Source of the DNA: an uncultured Bacteroidota bacterium | GTDB taxonomy: Bacteria; Bacteroidota; Bacteroidia; UKL13-3 | Direction of reading: 5' to 3' | Assembly (NCBI GenBank): GCA_903910445.1 | Contig: CAIVZR010000049.1 | Coordinates: forward strand, 1-42,476 | DNA length: 42,476 nt | In this document: positions 16,551-24,836 of the stretch, in pieces | Layout of the letters: each line of letters begins with the position of its first letter | Position numbering within the stretch: position 1 is the first letter of the stretch | Notes under the pieces: generated by a model | Seen by the model: the letters and a program-made list of their open reading frames with translations, nothing else | What the model was told of the DNA's origin: nothing | Database searches by the model: none | Translations under genes and position numbers: made by a program

Positions 16551-17018
16551 ATGAGTATGCTAATACTTTCCAAGCCTACAGAAAATCTCAAGGAGAAAAT
16601 GCAAGGCATTTGGTGGCTCTTATCAAGAGAAGACTGGACAAAAGAAGGGGGACAAGAAATTGACCCTGTTTTGGGTCCTTCCCCCATTGGACATATTTCT
16701 TATGCAAGAGATCATTTTGCAGCTCAATTTATGAAACGTGATAGAACCGAAACAATCACTACCCAGATTTCTAGTACGGGTTTAAATAATACAAACGCCA
16801 TCGACGGTTATGATGCTTATTTTGGAACCTACGAAGTAAATGAAGATTCAGGCAAAGTAGCGCACACCTTGATCGGCTCAATTACTCCAACAAATATTGG
16901 GATCACCGTTTCAAGAGATTTAAGAGTAATTGAAGATCAATTGATAATTCAATTAGATACCACAACTTTAGAAGGGTTACCTATAACAGGAACTCTGATA
17001 TGGAAACGTGTTAATTAG
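16551..17018 (+). CDS. Lipocalin-like domain protein
   Basis: A 155-residue protein from the ATG at 16551. The frame is open from 16491, but residues before LKKIIMSMLIL look non-family. It opens with LKEKMQGIWWLLSRED, the GxW-type first strand of lipocalin-like folds, continues with alternating beta strands (HISYARDHFAAQFMKRDR, YDAYFGTYEVNEDSGKVAH) and ends GTLIWKRVN. The YEVxxDxGxVxH pattern is typical of the lipocalin-like PF13924-type family, small beta-barrels of unknown ligand. No signal peptide is evident, so it is probably cytoplasmic. It follows the TetR operon by 150 bp, across decayed element H. Confidence 0.7.
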   Translation: MSMLILSKPTENLKEKMQGIWWLLSREDWTKEGGQEIDPVLGPSPIGHISYARDHFAAQFMKRDRTETITTQISSTGLNNTNAIDGYDAYFGTYEVNEDSGKVAHTLIGSITPTNIGITVSRDLRVIEDQLIIQLDTTTLEGLPITGTLIWKRVN

Positions 17019-17037
17019 TTGATGAGGATACTGTAAT

Positions 17038-17184
17038 GCTGCCGCTAAAATAGTGTTTTTAGCAAGCATAGTAAGTCCAACTAACATCAACAAAGCACAA
17101 AGTCAACCATTGATTCGTGTAGACACAACTCTTATTCCACACCTTGCAAAATTAAAAGGAGAAGCAACGACACACGCAAGCTAA
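17038..17184 (+). pseudogene. Remnant of a secreted-protein gene start
   Basis: A 48-codon frame without a start codon reads KIVFLASIVSPTNINKAQSQ and then PLIRVDTTLIPHLAKLKGEA before a stop at 17182. The first part looks like the hydrophobic core and cleavage site of a signal peptide and the second like the beginning of a mature protein. An in-frame stop lies just upstream at 17023. I take it as the 5' fragment of a decayed exported-protein gene; the family is not recognisable. Confidence 0.3.
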
Positions 17185-17297
17185 CTCTAGGTATTTCAAA
17201 TATTATTTAAGTTTATTTGAAAATTAATTAGACAAACCGTATGTTTCTAAATCAAACGACGTCTAACTATCATAAAACCAACAAATCTTCCAACATA

Positions 17298-19028
17298 ATG
17301 AAGCATAAATTCATACTCCTATTCGCATTTATTACTATTCTTAAAATTCAAGTATCAGCCCAATCCTATAATACACTTTGGATTCCTCCTACATTATCGG
17401 GTACTAATTTTAATTTGAACATCAAAGACACCTTTGCTCAAATTGTAAATACTGGGAATCAAACCATCACTGGAGGCATCAACGGAAAATTTTGGGGACC
17501 CACTTTAATCATTAACAAAGGCGATGTAGTGCACATGAATGTGCAAAATGATTTGAACGATAGCACCACAATACACTGGCATGGAATGCACTTACCAGCC
17601 GTAATGGATGGCGGACCACATCAAGTGATACCTCCCGGAGCCTTGTGGCAACCCTATTGGAAGGTTACAAATAATGCTGCAACCTACTGGTATCATCCGC
17701 ACTTGCACATGACCACCGAAGAACAGATTACAAAAGGTATTGGTGGATTAATCATTGTTAAAGATTCCATTGAAAGTGCTTTGGCATTACCAAGAGAATA
17801 TGGTGTTGACGATATCCCCTTGGTTTTGACAGATCGGGATTTTACAACATCCAATCAGTTTTCGGTGGTGCCTTATGGAGATAGCATGCTAACCAATATG
17901 ACTTTAAGAGCTCAATATACCATTCCAGCGCAGGTTGTAAGATTCAGAATTTTAAATGGCGCTATTGAACGAAGCTATAATTTAGGTTTTAGTGATAACA
18001 GAACATTTTATGTGATTACATCGGATGGAGGCTTACTCAATGCACCCGTTGCTAAAACAAAATATTTAATTCATGCAGGCGAAAGGGTTGAAATATTGGT
18101 GAACTGCACAGGACAGAGTGGCACCAAGCTGGATTTGAAAGCCTATAATTCATTATTAGGCGGTTTTATTGCTGGTGGTGAAAATTTCCCCAATGGACCC
18201 TTTGCAAATGCCTTGGGACGCATTGATTTTAATATTCTGCACCTGAATATCGGAGCACAAACGGCAATTCCAATTACTACAATTCCAACGACGCTTACAA
18301 CAAATACGCTTTTAAATCAAGCATCGGCTAATCTTACACGATACCTCACAATTAGCGATAGCTCAGGGGTGGTTACAGTACCTCCAATTCTCGGCCCCAA
18401 TGCGTTTATCATCAATCATAAATTATTCAATATTAATTATATCGAATACCAGGTACCATTAAACAATACTGAAATATGGCAGATTACAAGCTCTTCCCTT
18501 TTTGGGCATCCGTTTCATATACACGATGTAGAGTTTAATATTTTAAGTATTAATGGTGTGGCGCCCGATGCCACCCAGGCAGGATGGAAAGATGTTGTGT
18601 TTGTGCAAGGCAAATCAGGAAATACCAATACGGTGGTTCGTTTCATCGCCAAATTTGATGATTATGCCGATCCATTGCATCCGTTCATGTACCATTGTCA
18701 TATTGCTTTGCATGAAGACGAAGGAATGATGGGGCAATTTGTGGTTACAAATACGAATGGAGTTAATGTAAATGGTAAAGATGAAAATCTGTTTTCTGTT
18801 TATCCCAATCCAGCACATGATAAACTTTTTGTGAAATTTAGCGAGTCAAACCAATCGGCCTACTATATAAGAATTACCGATGCATTGGGAAGAACCTTAT
18901 TGATGCTTCCCAATCCGGAATTACAAAATGGAATTGATATCAGTCAATTTTCGCCAGGCATTTACAATATCCAATTAACAGAAAACAAAAGCAAACAAAC
19001 AGTAACCAAAACATTTGTGGTTGAATAA
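17298..19028 (+). CDS. Multicopper oxidase exported by the type IX system
   Basis: A 576-residue protein starting at the ATG at 17298, which gives the signal peptide MKHKFILLFAFITILKIQVSAQ-like start; the frame is open from 17241. Copper motifs appear in order: HWHGMH (first pair), WYHPHLH (second), HPFHIH near residue 405 and HCHIALHEDEGMMG (about 470-480), which gives the type 1 site Cys, His and a Met axial ligand. All ligands for the trinuclear and type 1 centres are present, so laccase or CueO-like phenol or metal oxidation with O2 is expected. The tail (YPNPAHDK ... TFVVE) is a T9SS sorting domain. A thioredoxin-like gene follows after 2 bp in the same operon, possibly for copper or cysteine handling. 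Confidence 0.93.
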   Translation: MKHKFILLFAFITILKIQVSAQSYNTLWIPPTLSGTNFNLNIKDTFAQIVNTGNQTITGGINGKFWGPTLIINKGDVVHMNVQNDLNDSTTIHWHGMHLPAVMDGGPHQVIPPGALWQPYWKVTNNAATYWYHPHLHMTTEEQITKGIGGLIIVKDSIESALALPREYGVDDIPLVLTDRDFTTSNQFSVVPYGDSMLTNMTLRAQYTIPAQVVRFRILNGAIERSYNLGFSDNRTFYVITSDGGLLNAPVAKTKYLIHAGERVEILVNCTGQSGTKLDLKAYNSLLGGFIAGGENFPNGPFANALGRIDFNILHLNIGAQTAIPITTIPTTLTTNTLLNQASANLTRYLTISDSSGVVTVPPILGPNAFIINHKLFNINYIEYQVPLNNTEIWQITSSSLFGHPFHIHDVEFNILSINGVAPDATQAGWKDVVFVQGKSGNTNTVVRFIAKFDDYADPLHPFMYHCHIALHEDEGMMGQFVVTNTNGVNVNGKDENLFSVYPNPAHDKLFVKFSESNQSAYYIRITDALGRTLLMLPNPELQNGIDISQFSPGIYNIQLTENKSKQTVTKTFVVE

Positions 19029-19030
19029 TT

Positions 19031-19633
19031 ATGAAAACGGTTGTAAGAAGTATTTCAATTATTTTGGTCTTTTTTTTAATGACGGCAGGAAACTTCAAGC
19101 CAGCCATCGATTTGGTAATTCCTGATTTTAGCTTAAGAAATATAGACGGGAAGATGATTTCAACAGCTGAGTATAAAAATGCAAAAGGATTCATCGTCAT
19201 CTTCACATGCAATCATTGTCCATTTGCAAAATTGTATTCCAAGCGAATGAATGATTTGAATAAAAAATATAGCGCTTTAAATATTCCATTGATAGCAATC
19301 AACAGCATGGATTCCTTGATATACGTGGATGAGAGTTTTAGCAAAATGAAATTAAAAGCTAAAAAAGATGCATTCTCTTTTCCATATTTACAAGACGCCA
19401 TGCAAACTGTAGGAAAAAACTTTGGAGCTGAGCACACTCCAACTGCTTATGTAATTTGGAAAGAAGATAATCAATGGAAAGTAAAATATAAAGGTGCGAT
19501 TGATGATAATGGAGAGAACCCTGAAATAGCAAAACCCTTTATTGCAAATGCTGTTGATGAATTGCTGGCCGGACAACCTGTTTCAAATTCAGAAACACAA
19601 TCATTTGGTTGTGCTATCTTTTACAGAAAATAA
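19031..19633 (+). CDS. Exported thioredoxin-fold (redoxin/TlpA-like) protein
   Basis: A 200-residue protein with a signal peptide (hydrophobic ISIILVFFLMTAG), then an AhpC/TSA-redoxin fold: IPDFSLRNIDGK, and the active-site CNHC (C60, C63) in FTCNHCPFAK, a cis-Pro region near HTPTAYVI and a C-terminal SFGCAI motif shared with this subgroup. CxxC points to a periplasmic thiol-disulphide reductase or oxidase. It lies 2 bp after the multicopper oxidase gene, so the two are co-transcribed. A role in keeping the oxidase's copper-ligand Cys reduced or in copper transfer is inference from position. Confidence 0.88.
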   Translation: MKTVVRSISIILVFFLMTAGNFKPAIDLVIPDFSLRNIDGKMISTAEYKNAKGFIVIFTCNHCPFAKLYSKRMNDLNKKYSALNIPLIAINSMDSLIYVDESFSKMKLKAKKDAFSFPYLQDAMQTVGKNFGAEHTPTAYVIWKEDNQWKVKYKGAIDDNGENPEIAKPFIANAVDELLAGQPVSNSETQSFGCAIFYRK

Positions 19634-19647
19634 TGATTGAATAAATC

Positions 19648-19779
19648 TGTCAGCAGGTGCATGAAATTGTTGGTGCAATGGTGAAAGGATTTCGAGAGTT
19701 ATCGTTAATTATTTTGGCACCAGGTTCACGGCTTTACAGGCTTCGAAATCGGCAACTTTCTTTAGTTGCAAACCGCGAA
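19648..19779 (+). repeat. Decayed attC-like element G
   Basis: About 132 bp that align with hairpin B: CAGCAGGTGCATGAAATTGTTGGTGCAATGG at the left (compare CAGCACCTACAAGAAATTGGCGGTTCAGTGG; shown here in two parts by position 19651-19681) and TCGAAATCGGCAACTTTCTTTAG near 19743-19765, with GCAAACCGCG at the end. The TAAC and GTTA edges have both been lost. It starts 15 bp after the thioredoxin stop, the position expected for a cassette end. Confidence 0.5.
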
Positions 19780-19825
19780 CAGAAGCCAATTGTAAAATGA
19801 AACAGCAAAGCCATTAGAACTCACA

Positions 19826-19852
19826 GGTGATTTAAAAAATCACTTCTTTTTG
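19826..19852 (+). terminator. Candidate intrinsic terminator
   Basis: GTGATTT (19828-19833 region) pairs with AAATCAC (19837-19843), separated by a short A loop, and is followed by TTCTTTTT. This is a short, A+T-rich hairpin with a T tract on the plus strand. It would end transcripts from the multicopper oxidase-thioredoxin operon before the next gene at 19914. Confidence 0.5.
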
Positions 19853-19913
19853 AGCTTGGCCTTATTTAATTGATGAGTTAATAAATTGGATTAGATTTTT
19901 AAATTATTTAAAT

Positions 19914-20888
19914 ATGAAAAGTAAGATTTTAGTAGTCATCGGACTAATGGTATTAAGTGTTTCGTGCAAGAAAAGTGTAATAGGTAAATATTCTGGCACC
20001 GCATCAGTTACCGAGGGTTTAGCCTCAACAACAACCGAAAACTTATATTCTAAAGGAATTAGAGTTGCTGGGCTGGGTTCAATAACAGCAACGGATGGAA
20101 CAATATGGACTGTACCTGCAGAAGTAAATTTTACCAACGCAAGTTTCCCCACTGCACCTGATTTATATAATCCAGACGGCAATAAATATGATAATAGTGC
20201 CGCTGCACTTGCTGCATTTAATCCAGCTAATATTATTCAAATAGATGCAGCAGGCGAGGTAATAACAGGTTACATATTTGCCGACAATTATTTTGAGTTA
20301 TATGTAAATGGAATCGCTGTTGGAAAAGATGCAATACCTTTCACTGACTTTAATTCCCATATAGTCAAGTTCAAAGTTTCCAAACCTTATACAATTGCCA
20401 TGAAACTTGTTGACTGGGAAGAAAGATTAGGATTAGGTTGTGAAAAAAATAATTTAAAAAAATATCATCCAGGAGACGGCGGAATGGTTGCAGTTTTTAA
20501 AGATGCAACAGGCAAAACAGTATGTATTACCAATGCCGACTGGAAAGCACAAACATTTTATATTGCGCCGATAAAAGATTATAATTGTGTCACTGAAAAT
20601 GGGACAACAAGAAATTCTTCAAGCTGCAATACAACCGATGTTAGAAATGGGGCGGGTTATGCTGCTTTGCATTGGAAAGTTCCAGCCGACTGGATGAATG
20701 CATCTTTTGACGATACTTCATGGCCGAATGCCACAACATATACGAATGCTACCATTGGGATTGACGGCAAAAGTGCCTTTACCAATTTTACAGATATTTT
20801 TGACGATGCTACTAATGACGCCCAATTTATATGGTCAACTAATGTTATTTTAGATAATGAAGTTATTGTAAGAAAAGTCGTACAATAA
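19914..20888 (+). CDS. Predicted lipoprotein of unknown function
   Basis: A 324-residue protein with a lipoprotein signal ending in LSVSC (Cys near residue 18). The mature part is rich in N, T, D and aromatic residues. A segment WEERLGLGCEKNN near residue 170 and an FDDTSWPNATTYT stretch (about 265-278) with a final FIWSTN recall galactose-binding-type jelly-roll modules seen in secreted sugar-binding proteins. Several Cys residues (about C176, C203, C225, C239) may pair in the periplasm or outside. I cannot name a family with certainty. It is preceded by a terminator-like hairpin and stands alone. Confidence 0.7.
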   Translation: MKSKILVVIGLMVLSVSCKKSVIGKYSGTASVTEGLASTTTENLYSKGIRVAGLGSITATDGTIWTVPAEVNFTNASFPTAPDLYNPDGNKYDNSAAALAAFNPANIIQIDAAGEVITGYIFADNYFELYVNGIAVGKDAIPFTDFNSHIVKFKVSKPYTIAMKLVDWEERLGLGCEKNNLKKYHPGDGGMVAVFKDATGKTVCITNADWKAQTFYIAPIKDYNCVTENGTTRNSSSCNTTDVRNGAGYAALHWKVPADWMNASFDDTSWPNATTYTNATIGIDGKSAFTNFTDIFDDATNDAQFIWSTNVILDNEVIVRKVVQ

Positions 20889-21093
20889 AATCAATCTCAT
20901 ACTTAGATTGCGGGCAATTGAAACAATATATTAGATTTACAGATGAACACAGTTATGAGTATATCATCTCATAGTAAATTTGTGATAGTTGAGGATTTTT
21001 ATTTCGCTTAAAACATATGTGCTTCAAAGCCAAATCATAGAAATTCAATAAACCTTTCACGTCAATAGCAAAGGATACTTACCAACCTATAAA

Positions 21094-21642
21094 ATGAACG
21101 GATTCAACCCCATCAAGATAGTCAATAAGTTTCCAAGTAAACATAAAATACTATCGGAAAAATTTTCGCAATTTGGAAACTTCCTTCCAATAGCTTCAAT
21201 TGACTTAGGGCCGTTTGGCGTTAATGAAATAATACATATAATATTTACGTTTCTTGATCCTGAAAATAAAGAACTAAAATTCATCACAAAGGGCGACAAT
21301 GTGGATGTTTTTGGATTTGAAATTTTACCAGGTGGATTGTACCTTCCGTCATTTGAACCATCAAGCCTAAGAATTACTTCCCTCTTTGATTCAACATTTA
21401 GTAGCTTTTTAGAGAAATCCGAATTAATTAGAAATTCTAATATTGACCTGGCCAAATCAATTGAATATACAGAGGAGCCAGAATGGTGGCAATGGGATCA
21501 AACCCCTTTAAACTCCAGGGGAAGAAAAATGAAATACTTTTGCCATGTTGAACTTGATGATATTTTAAAAAGGTGGGAAAGGTTATACATATTTTTTGAT
21601 TCAGAGGACAAGATTGTTAAAACTATATATCAGAGAACTTAG
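21094..21642 (+). CDS. Hypothetical protein
   Basis: A 182-residue soluble protein with no signal peptide or membrane segment. Visible features are a mixed alpha/beta composition, a Trp-rich patch EEPEWWQWDQTP near residue 130, and IYIFFDSEDKIVK-like closing strands. I recognise no family. It sits 18 bp before element F, a decayed attC-like site, at the distance seen for cassette genes, so it may be a former cassette gene. Orphan genes of this kind are common in integron arrays, but its 5' cassette edge is not clear. Confidence 0.55.
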   Translation: MNGFNPIKIVNKFPSKHKILSEKFSQFGNFLPIASIDLGPFGVNEIIHIIFTFLDPENKELKFITKGDNVDVFGFEILPGGLYLPSFEPSSLRITSLFDSTFSSFLEKSELIRNSNIDLAKSIEYTEEPEWWQWDQTPLNSRGRKMKYFCHVELDDILKRWERLYIFFDSEDKIVKTIYQRT

Positions 21643-21660
21643 TATAAAAGACACTGTGAA

Positions 21661-21783
21661 TAACAAAAGGTTTGAATAATTTCCTTTTGTAGTGCAAAAA
21701 ATTTCAATTTACTTTGAATTTGTGCGCTTCACTGATAGCTATCATCGCCACAAAAGCAAATTCCCAAAATCGGTCAAACGATA
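21661..21783 (+). repeat. Decayed attC-like element F (subtype of D)
   Basis: A 123 bp element starting TAAC at 21661 and ending GATA at 21780-21783 where GTTA would be. It aligns with hairpin D over its length: TAACAAAAGG, TTTACTTTGAATTTGTGCGCT, the GATAGCTATC centre, CGCCACAAA and GGTCAAACG at the right. It begins 18 bp after the stop of the orphan gene at 21094-21642. The arm sequences have diverged from D, but the order and spacing are kept. Confidence 0.6.
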
Positions 21784-21834
21784 CTGGTAAATTTGAAAAC
21801 GCACATTAACAACAACTAAATAATTGATTAATAA

Positions 21835-22599
21835 ATGAACCTTCCGAGCCCCCTTCAGATTTTAATGGATCCGGCATCCATCATCGTGATAAGTATTTTT
21901 GTAGTCCTTATGATTGCAGAAGAGCTATTTCCTGGCCGACCTTTACCAAAAATAAAATATTGGAAAGCCAAAGGAATATTCTCTTTTGTATTTTATTTTT
22001 TCTTGTCATCATATCTTCCTTTGCTTTGGAATGAAACGCTATCACAATTTCAACTATTCGATATGTCATTCTTAGGCGACTTAGGCGGTGCTATTATTGC
22101 ATTATTGATTTATGAATTTGGCGTTTACTTCTGGCATCGTTCAATGCATAAAAGTAGTATTCTATGGCGAATTTTTCATCAAATGCATCACAGTGCAGAA
22201 CGAGTAGATTCTTATGGTGCCTTCTTTTTTAGCCCAATGGATATGATTGGATTCACATTTCTAACAAGCCTGGCATTAGTAGTAGCAGGTGGGTTTACCG
22301 TTCAAGCAACAATATATGCTATTTATGGAGCAACATTTCTGGCAGTAATTCAGCATGCAAATATTAAGACGCCCCGTTGGATGGGATATATTTTTCAAAG
22401 ACCAGAATCGCATTCACTTCATCATGCCAAAGGAGTTCATGCTTACAATTATTCCGACCTACCTCTTTTTGACATCATTCTTGGAACTTTCAATAATCCA
22501 AAAGAATTTGTAAACGAAACAGGATTCTATACAGGCGCATCTTCAAGAATAGGCGATATGTTATTGTTTAAAAACATAAATAGAGCGCAAGAAAACTAA
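21835..22599 (+). CDS. Sterol desaturase/fatty acid hydroxylase family protein
   Basis: A 254-residue membrane protein with about four hydrophobic segments and three histidine clusters: HRSMH (about residue 101), HQMHH (about 115) and HSLHH (about 200). These eight-or-more His residues bind a di-iron centre in the fatty acid hydroxylase superfamily, which inserts oxygen into lipids, sterols or carotenoids using O2. The exact substrate is unknown. It starts 52 bp after decayed element F and has no partner gene on the same strand close by. The start is the ATG at 21835. Confidence 0.9.
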   Translation: MNLPSPLQILMDPASIIVISIFVVLMIAEELFPGRPLPKIKYWKAKGIFSFVFYFFLSSYLPLLWNETLSQFQLFDMSFLGDLGGAIIALLIYEFGVYFWHRSMHKSSILWRIFHQMHHSAERVDSYGAFFFSPMDMIGFTFLTSLALVVAGGFTVQATIYAIYGATFLAVIQHANIKTPRWMGYIFQRPESHSLHHAKGVHAYNYSDLPLFDIILGTFNNPKEFVNETGFYTGASSRIGDMLLFKNINRAQEN

Positions 22600-22735
22600 A
22601 TCAACTATAAAAAGTCGGGGGTGTTCCAAAGAAAGATTTTCGATTGCGAAAAGTTCATCTTTCACCTAAATATTGTATTGAAAAGCGCGACTCTTTCAAA
22701 CCAACAGTACATTAATGGTTATCCAGTCAACAACA

Positions 22736-23278
22736 ATGCTTAAAACAGAAAGATTATATCTCAGAGAATTGACTAGTACTGATATTGATAATGTTCACGA
22801 ACTAAATTCACTTCCTGAAACGGACGAATATAATACCTTAGGTATACCTGAAAATATACATACCACTGAAAAAATATTGGCTGAATGGTTGATACTACAA
22901 AAACATGAGCCAAGAAATTCATTTATCTTTTGTATGGAGAAAAATGATGATCGTAAATTTATTGGTCTTATTGCAATTGTATTAGGTAAAAATAACTATA
23001 GAACAGCAGAGGTCTGGTTTAAAACTCATAAAGACTATTGTAGACAGGGTTATACAACAGAGGCATTGACTCAAATTTTGAATTACGGATTTAACGAATT
23101 GAAACTACATAGGATTGAAGCTGGTTGTGCCGTGGAGAATATCGCCTCAAGAAAGACACTTGAAAAAGTTGGGTTTATACAAGAGGGGATGAAACGTAAA
23201 AAGCTACCAATTAGAGGAGAATGGAAGGATAACTATTTTTATGGGATATTGGAAGATGACTTTAATAAATTAAATTAA
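22736..23278 (+). CDS. GNAT family N-acetyltransferase (RimJ/RimL type)
   Basis: A 180-residue enzyme. Start taken at 22736 (MLKTERLYLREL, the usual family opening) although an in-frame ATG at 22715 adds seven residues. The RimJ/RimL-type GNAT pattern is clear: TERLYLRELTSTD at the start, a central RQGYTTEALTQIL (acetyl-CoA-binding loop, about residues 103-115) and NIASRKTLEKVGF near 140. It acetylates an amine, probably a protein N-terminus or small molecule, from acetyl-CoA. A single gene with 450 bp of different genes around it; regulation is not visible. Confidence 0.88.
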   Translation: MLKTERLYLRELTSTDIDNVHELNSLPETDEYNTLGIPENIHTTEKILAEWLILQKHEPRNSFIFCMEKNDDRKFIGLIAIVLGKNNYRTAEVWFKTHKDYCRQGYTTEALTQILNYGFNELKLHRIEAGCAVENIASRKTLEKVGFIQEGMKRKKLPIRGEWKDNYFYGILEDDFNKLN

Positions 23279-23356
23279 CCTAAGTCAAAAGCCTGGCTAC
23301 TAAAAGCGATGAGGGCATATTGATGCTGATAGTCTTGCATCTTCAGGATGCTTAGC

Positions 23357-23381
23357 TTATCATTAGGAATTCTAATGATAA
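23357..23381. promoter_or_regulatory. Perfect 10 bp stem hairpin upstream of membrane protein gene
   Basis: TTATCATTAG (23357-23366) and CTAATGATAA (23372-23381) are perfect complements around a GAATT loop. The site lies 30 bp before the ATG at 23412 and 79 bp after the acetyltransferase stop. There is no T tract, so an operator for a dimeric regulator is as likely as a terminator. Confidence 0.35.
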
Positions 23382-23411
23382 TTAAAACTAACTTAGCATG
23401 CATAAAAAATA

Positions 23412-24176
23412 ATGGATTTTATTCAACAACTCAGTAACCGTAACGAAACACTGTTTTACTTCGGGATAATTTGTTTCATTTTGTCGATAGCATTTTTGCT
23501 ACTTACAAAACTAACCACGACGCAATTATATAATGTCAATGTATGGAACAAACCCTTCAAGTTTGCTATTTCACTTGGTATTTACTCTTGGACCATGGCT
23601 TGGTATTGTTTCTATCTGCCATCATTTAATATCAATTTATTCAATTGGACGGTGGTAATCTTATGGAGTTTTGAGATTATATATATAGCATTTCAAGCCA
23701 GTAAGGGACAGCAATCACATTACAATATATCTACAAAAGTTTATTCCGTGCTATATACTTTAATGGCATTGGCTGCCACCATAGTAACACTTTATACCGC
23801 TTATATCGGCTTCCTGTTTTTTAATAATTCATTTCCTGAGTTGCCAAATTATTATCTCTGGTCTATTCGCTTAGGCATCATCCTCTTCGTAATTTTTTCA
23901 TTTGAAGGTTTTGCTATGGGCTCCCGATTAAACCATAGCGTAGGCGCTTTAAATGATAACTCAAACTGGCTGATACTTGGTTGGAGTAAGACGGTTGGCG
24001 ATTTAAGGGTATCACATTTTATTGGTATGCACGCCTTACAAGTACTACCCATAATTTCATTCTATCTTTTGAAAAATACTATTTTGACAATGTGTCTTGC
24101 TTTTGTATATGGAATCTTGGCACTACTGACGTTTATTCAAGCCTTTCAAGGCCGGCCATTAATGAAGAATAATTAG
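23412..24176 (+). CDS. Multi-pass membrane protein of unknown function
   Basis: A 254-residue protein with about seven hydrophobic segments. Conserved-looking features are NVWNKPFKFAISLGIYSWTMAW (about residues 42-63, shown by position) and SKTVGDLRVSHFIGMHALQVLP near 195-215, with His residues that could bind haem or metal. I do not recognise a named family. It is followed by 660 bp of debris and intergenic DNA, and preceded by a strong hairpin that may regulate it. Confidence 0.65.
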   Translation: MDFIQQLSNRNETLFYFGIICFILSIAFLLLTKLTTTQLYNVNVWNKPFKFAISLGIYSWTMAWYCFYLPSFNINLFNWTVVILWSFEIIYIAFQASKGQQSHYNISTKVYSVLYTLMALAATIVTLYTAYIGFLFFNNSFPELPNYYLWSIRLGIILFVIFSFEGFAMGSRLNHSVGALNDNSNWLILGWSKTVGDLRVSHFIGMHALQVLPIISFYLLKNTILTMCLAFVYGILALLTFIQAFQGRPLMKNN

Positions 24177-24296
24177 GAGTTAGTTTATCTTTGGGAGACT
24201 GCAGCGTGGATAGAATTCGTTCATTTTCATATTCCAAAAGAACCTAGAGAATTTTTGATAGGTCAATAATTCAAATATCAGAACACAAAAATAATT

Positions 24297-24366
24297 ATGA
24301 CCGTAGACATTTTTAATAAAGAATTTGAAGTTATTGTAGGACAACTAAAATCTTATATTCTAAGAA
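24297..24366 (+). pseudogene. 5' remnant of an ECF sigma factor gene
   Basis: An ATG at 24297 opens a frame reading FNKEFEVIVGQLKSYILRI, which matches the start of Bacteroidota sigma-70/ECF region 2 (usually followed by TASxxDAED). The similarity ends at about 24366 and the rest of the sigma gene is absent. The DNA then continues in another frame as the end of a permease gene. The call rests on a 23-residue stretch, from memory. Confidence 0.4.
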
Positions 24367-24369
24367 TTA

Positions 24370-24528
24370 GCAGCAAGTGCCTCGTATATAGCAGTTCCAG
24401 CTGCCATGAAAATTTCAGTCCCACAGTCCAATCCTGGGCTTTTCTTACCAATGGCTCTTGCAATAACCTTTCCGATTAATATTACCATTGGCCTGCCTAT
24501 CTATTTTCTATTAGTTCAAAGTACTTGA
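24370..24528 (+). pseudogene. 3' remnant of an SbtA-type sodium/bicarbonate permease gene
   Basis: A 52-codon frame with no start codon reads ASASYIAVPAAMKISVPQS, then NPGLFLPMALAITFPINITI and GLPIYF before a TGA at 24526. The ASASYIAVPAAM and LPMALxITFPxN pattern is the C-terminal end of SbtA-family (sodium-dependent bicarbonate) permeases as I know it. It abuts the sigma-factor remnant, sharing a GCAAGT-type sequence where the two genes could have been joined by a deletion. The following 308 bp (24529-24836) to the end of the tolC-like gene hold nothing I can assign. Confidence 0.5.
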
Positions 24529-24836
24529 TTAAGAAATTTAGTTAATATGCAGTCTAGCAAATGTTTAATTCATATGGAATATTCTTTTCTTCGGTATTGT
24601 CCAACCTTGCCTGCAAAAATCTAAATACCCGGCTATATCGTAGAATAACTTACACTCTACTTAGAGATAAGATGTTAGTTTCAACTTTTTAAACTCTTGG
24701 AAATTTTTAATATAGTAGCATTGCGTTAATATTTTCAAATCCGAATTATTCGGAGCCTATGTAAGAATCTTTCATTCCCTAATTGACTCAAGTTCTAATT
24801 TCTAAATAAACATTTGAAGAAACAAATAGTTCAATT

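Noticed and set aside
20952-20958. Possible 5' edge GTTATGA for a cassette ending at element F
   Set aside because: Expected complement of the left flank of F is GTTATTCACAGTG; only the first five bases match.
24360-24488. 42-residue minus-strand frame (MVILIGKVIARAIGKK...)
   Set aside because: It is the antisense of the SbtA-like remnant, whose plus-strand reading fits a known family better.
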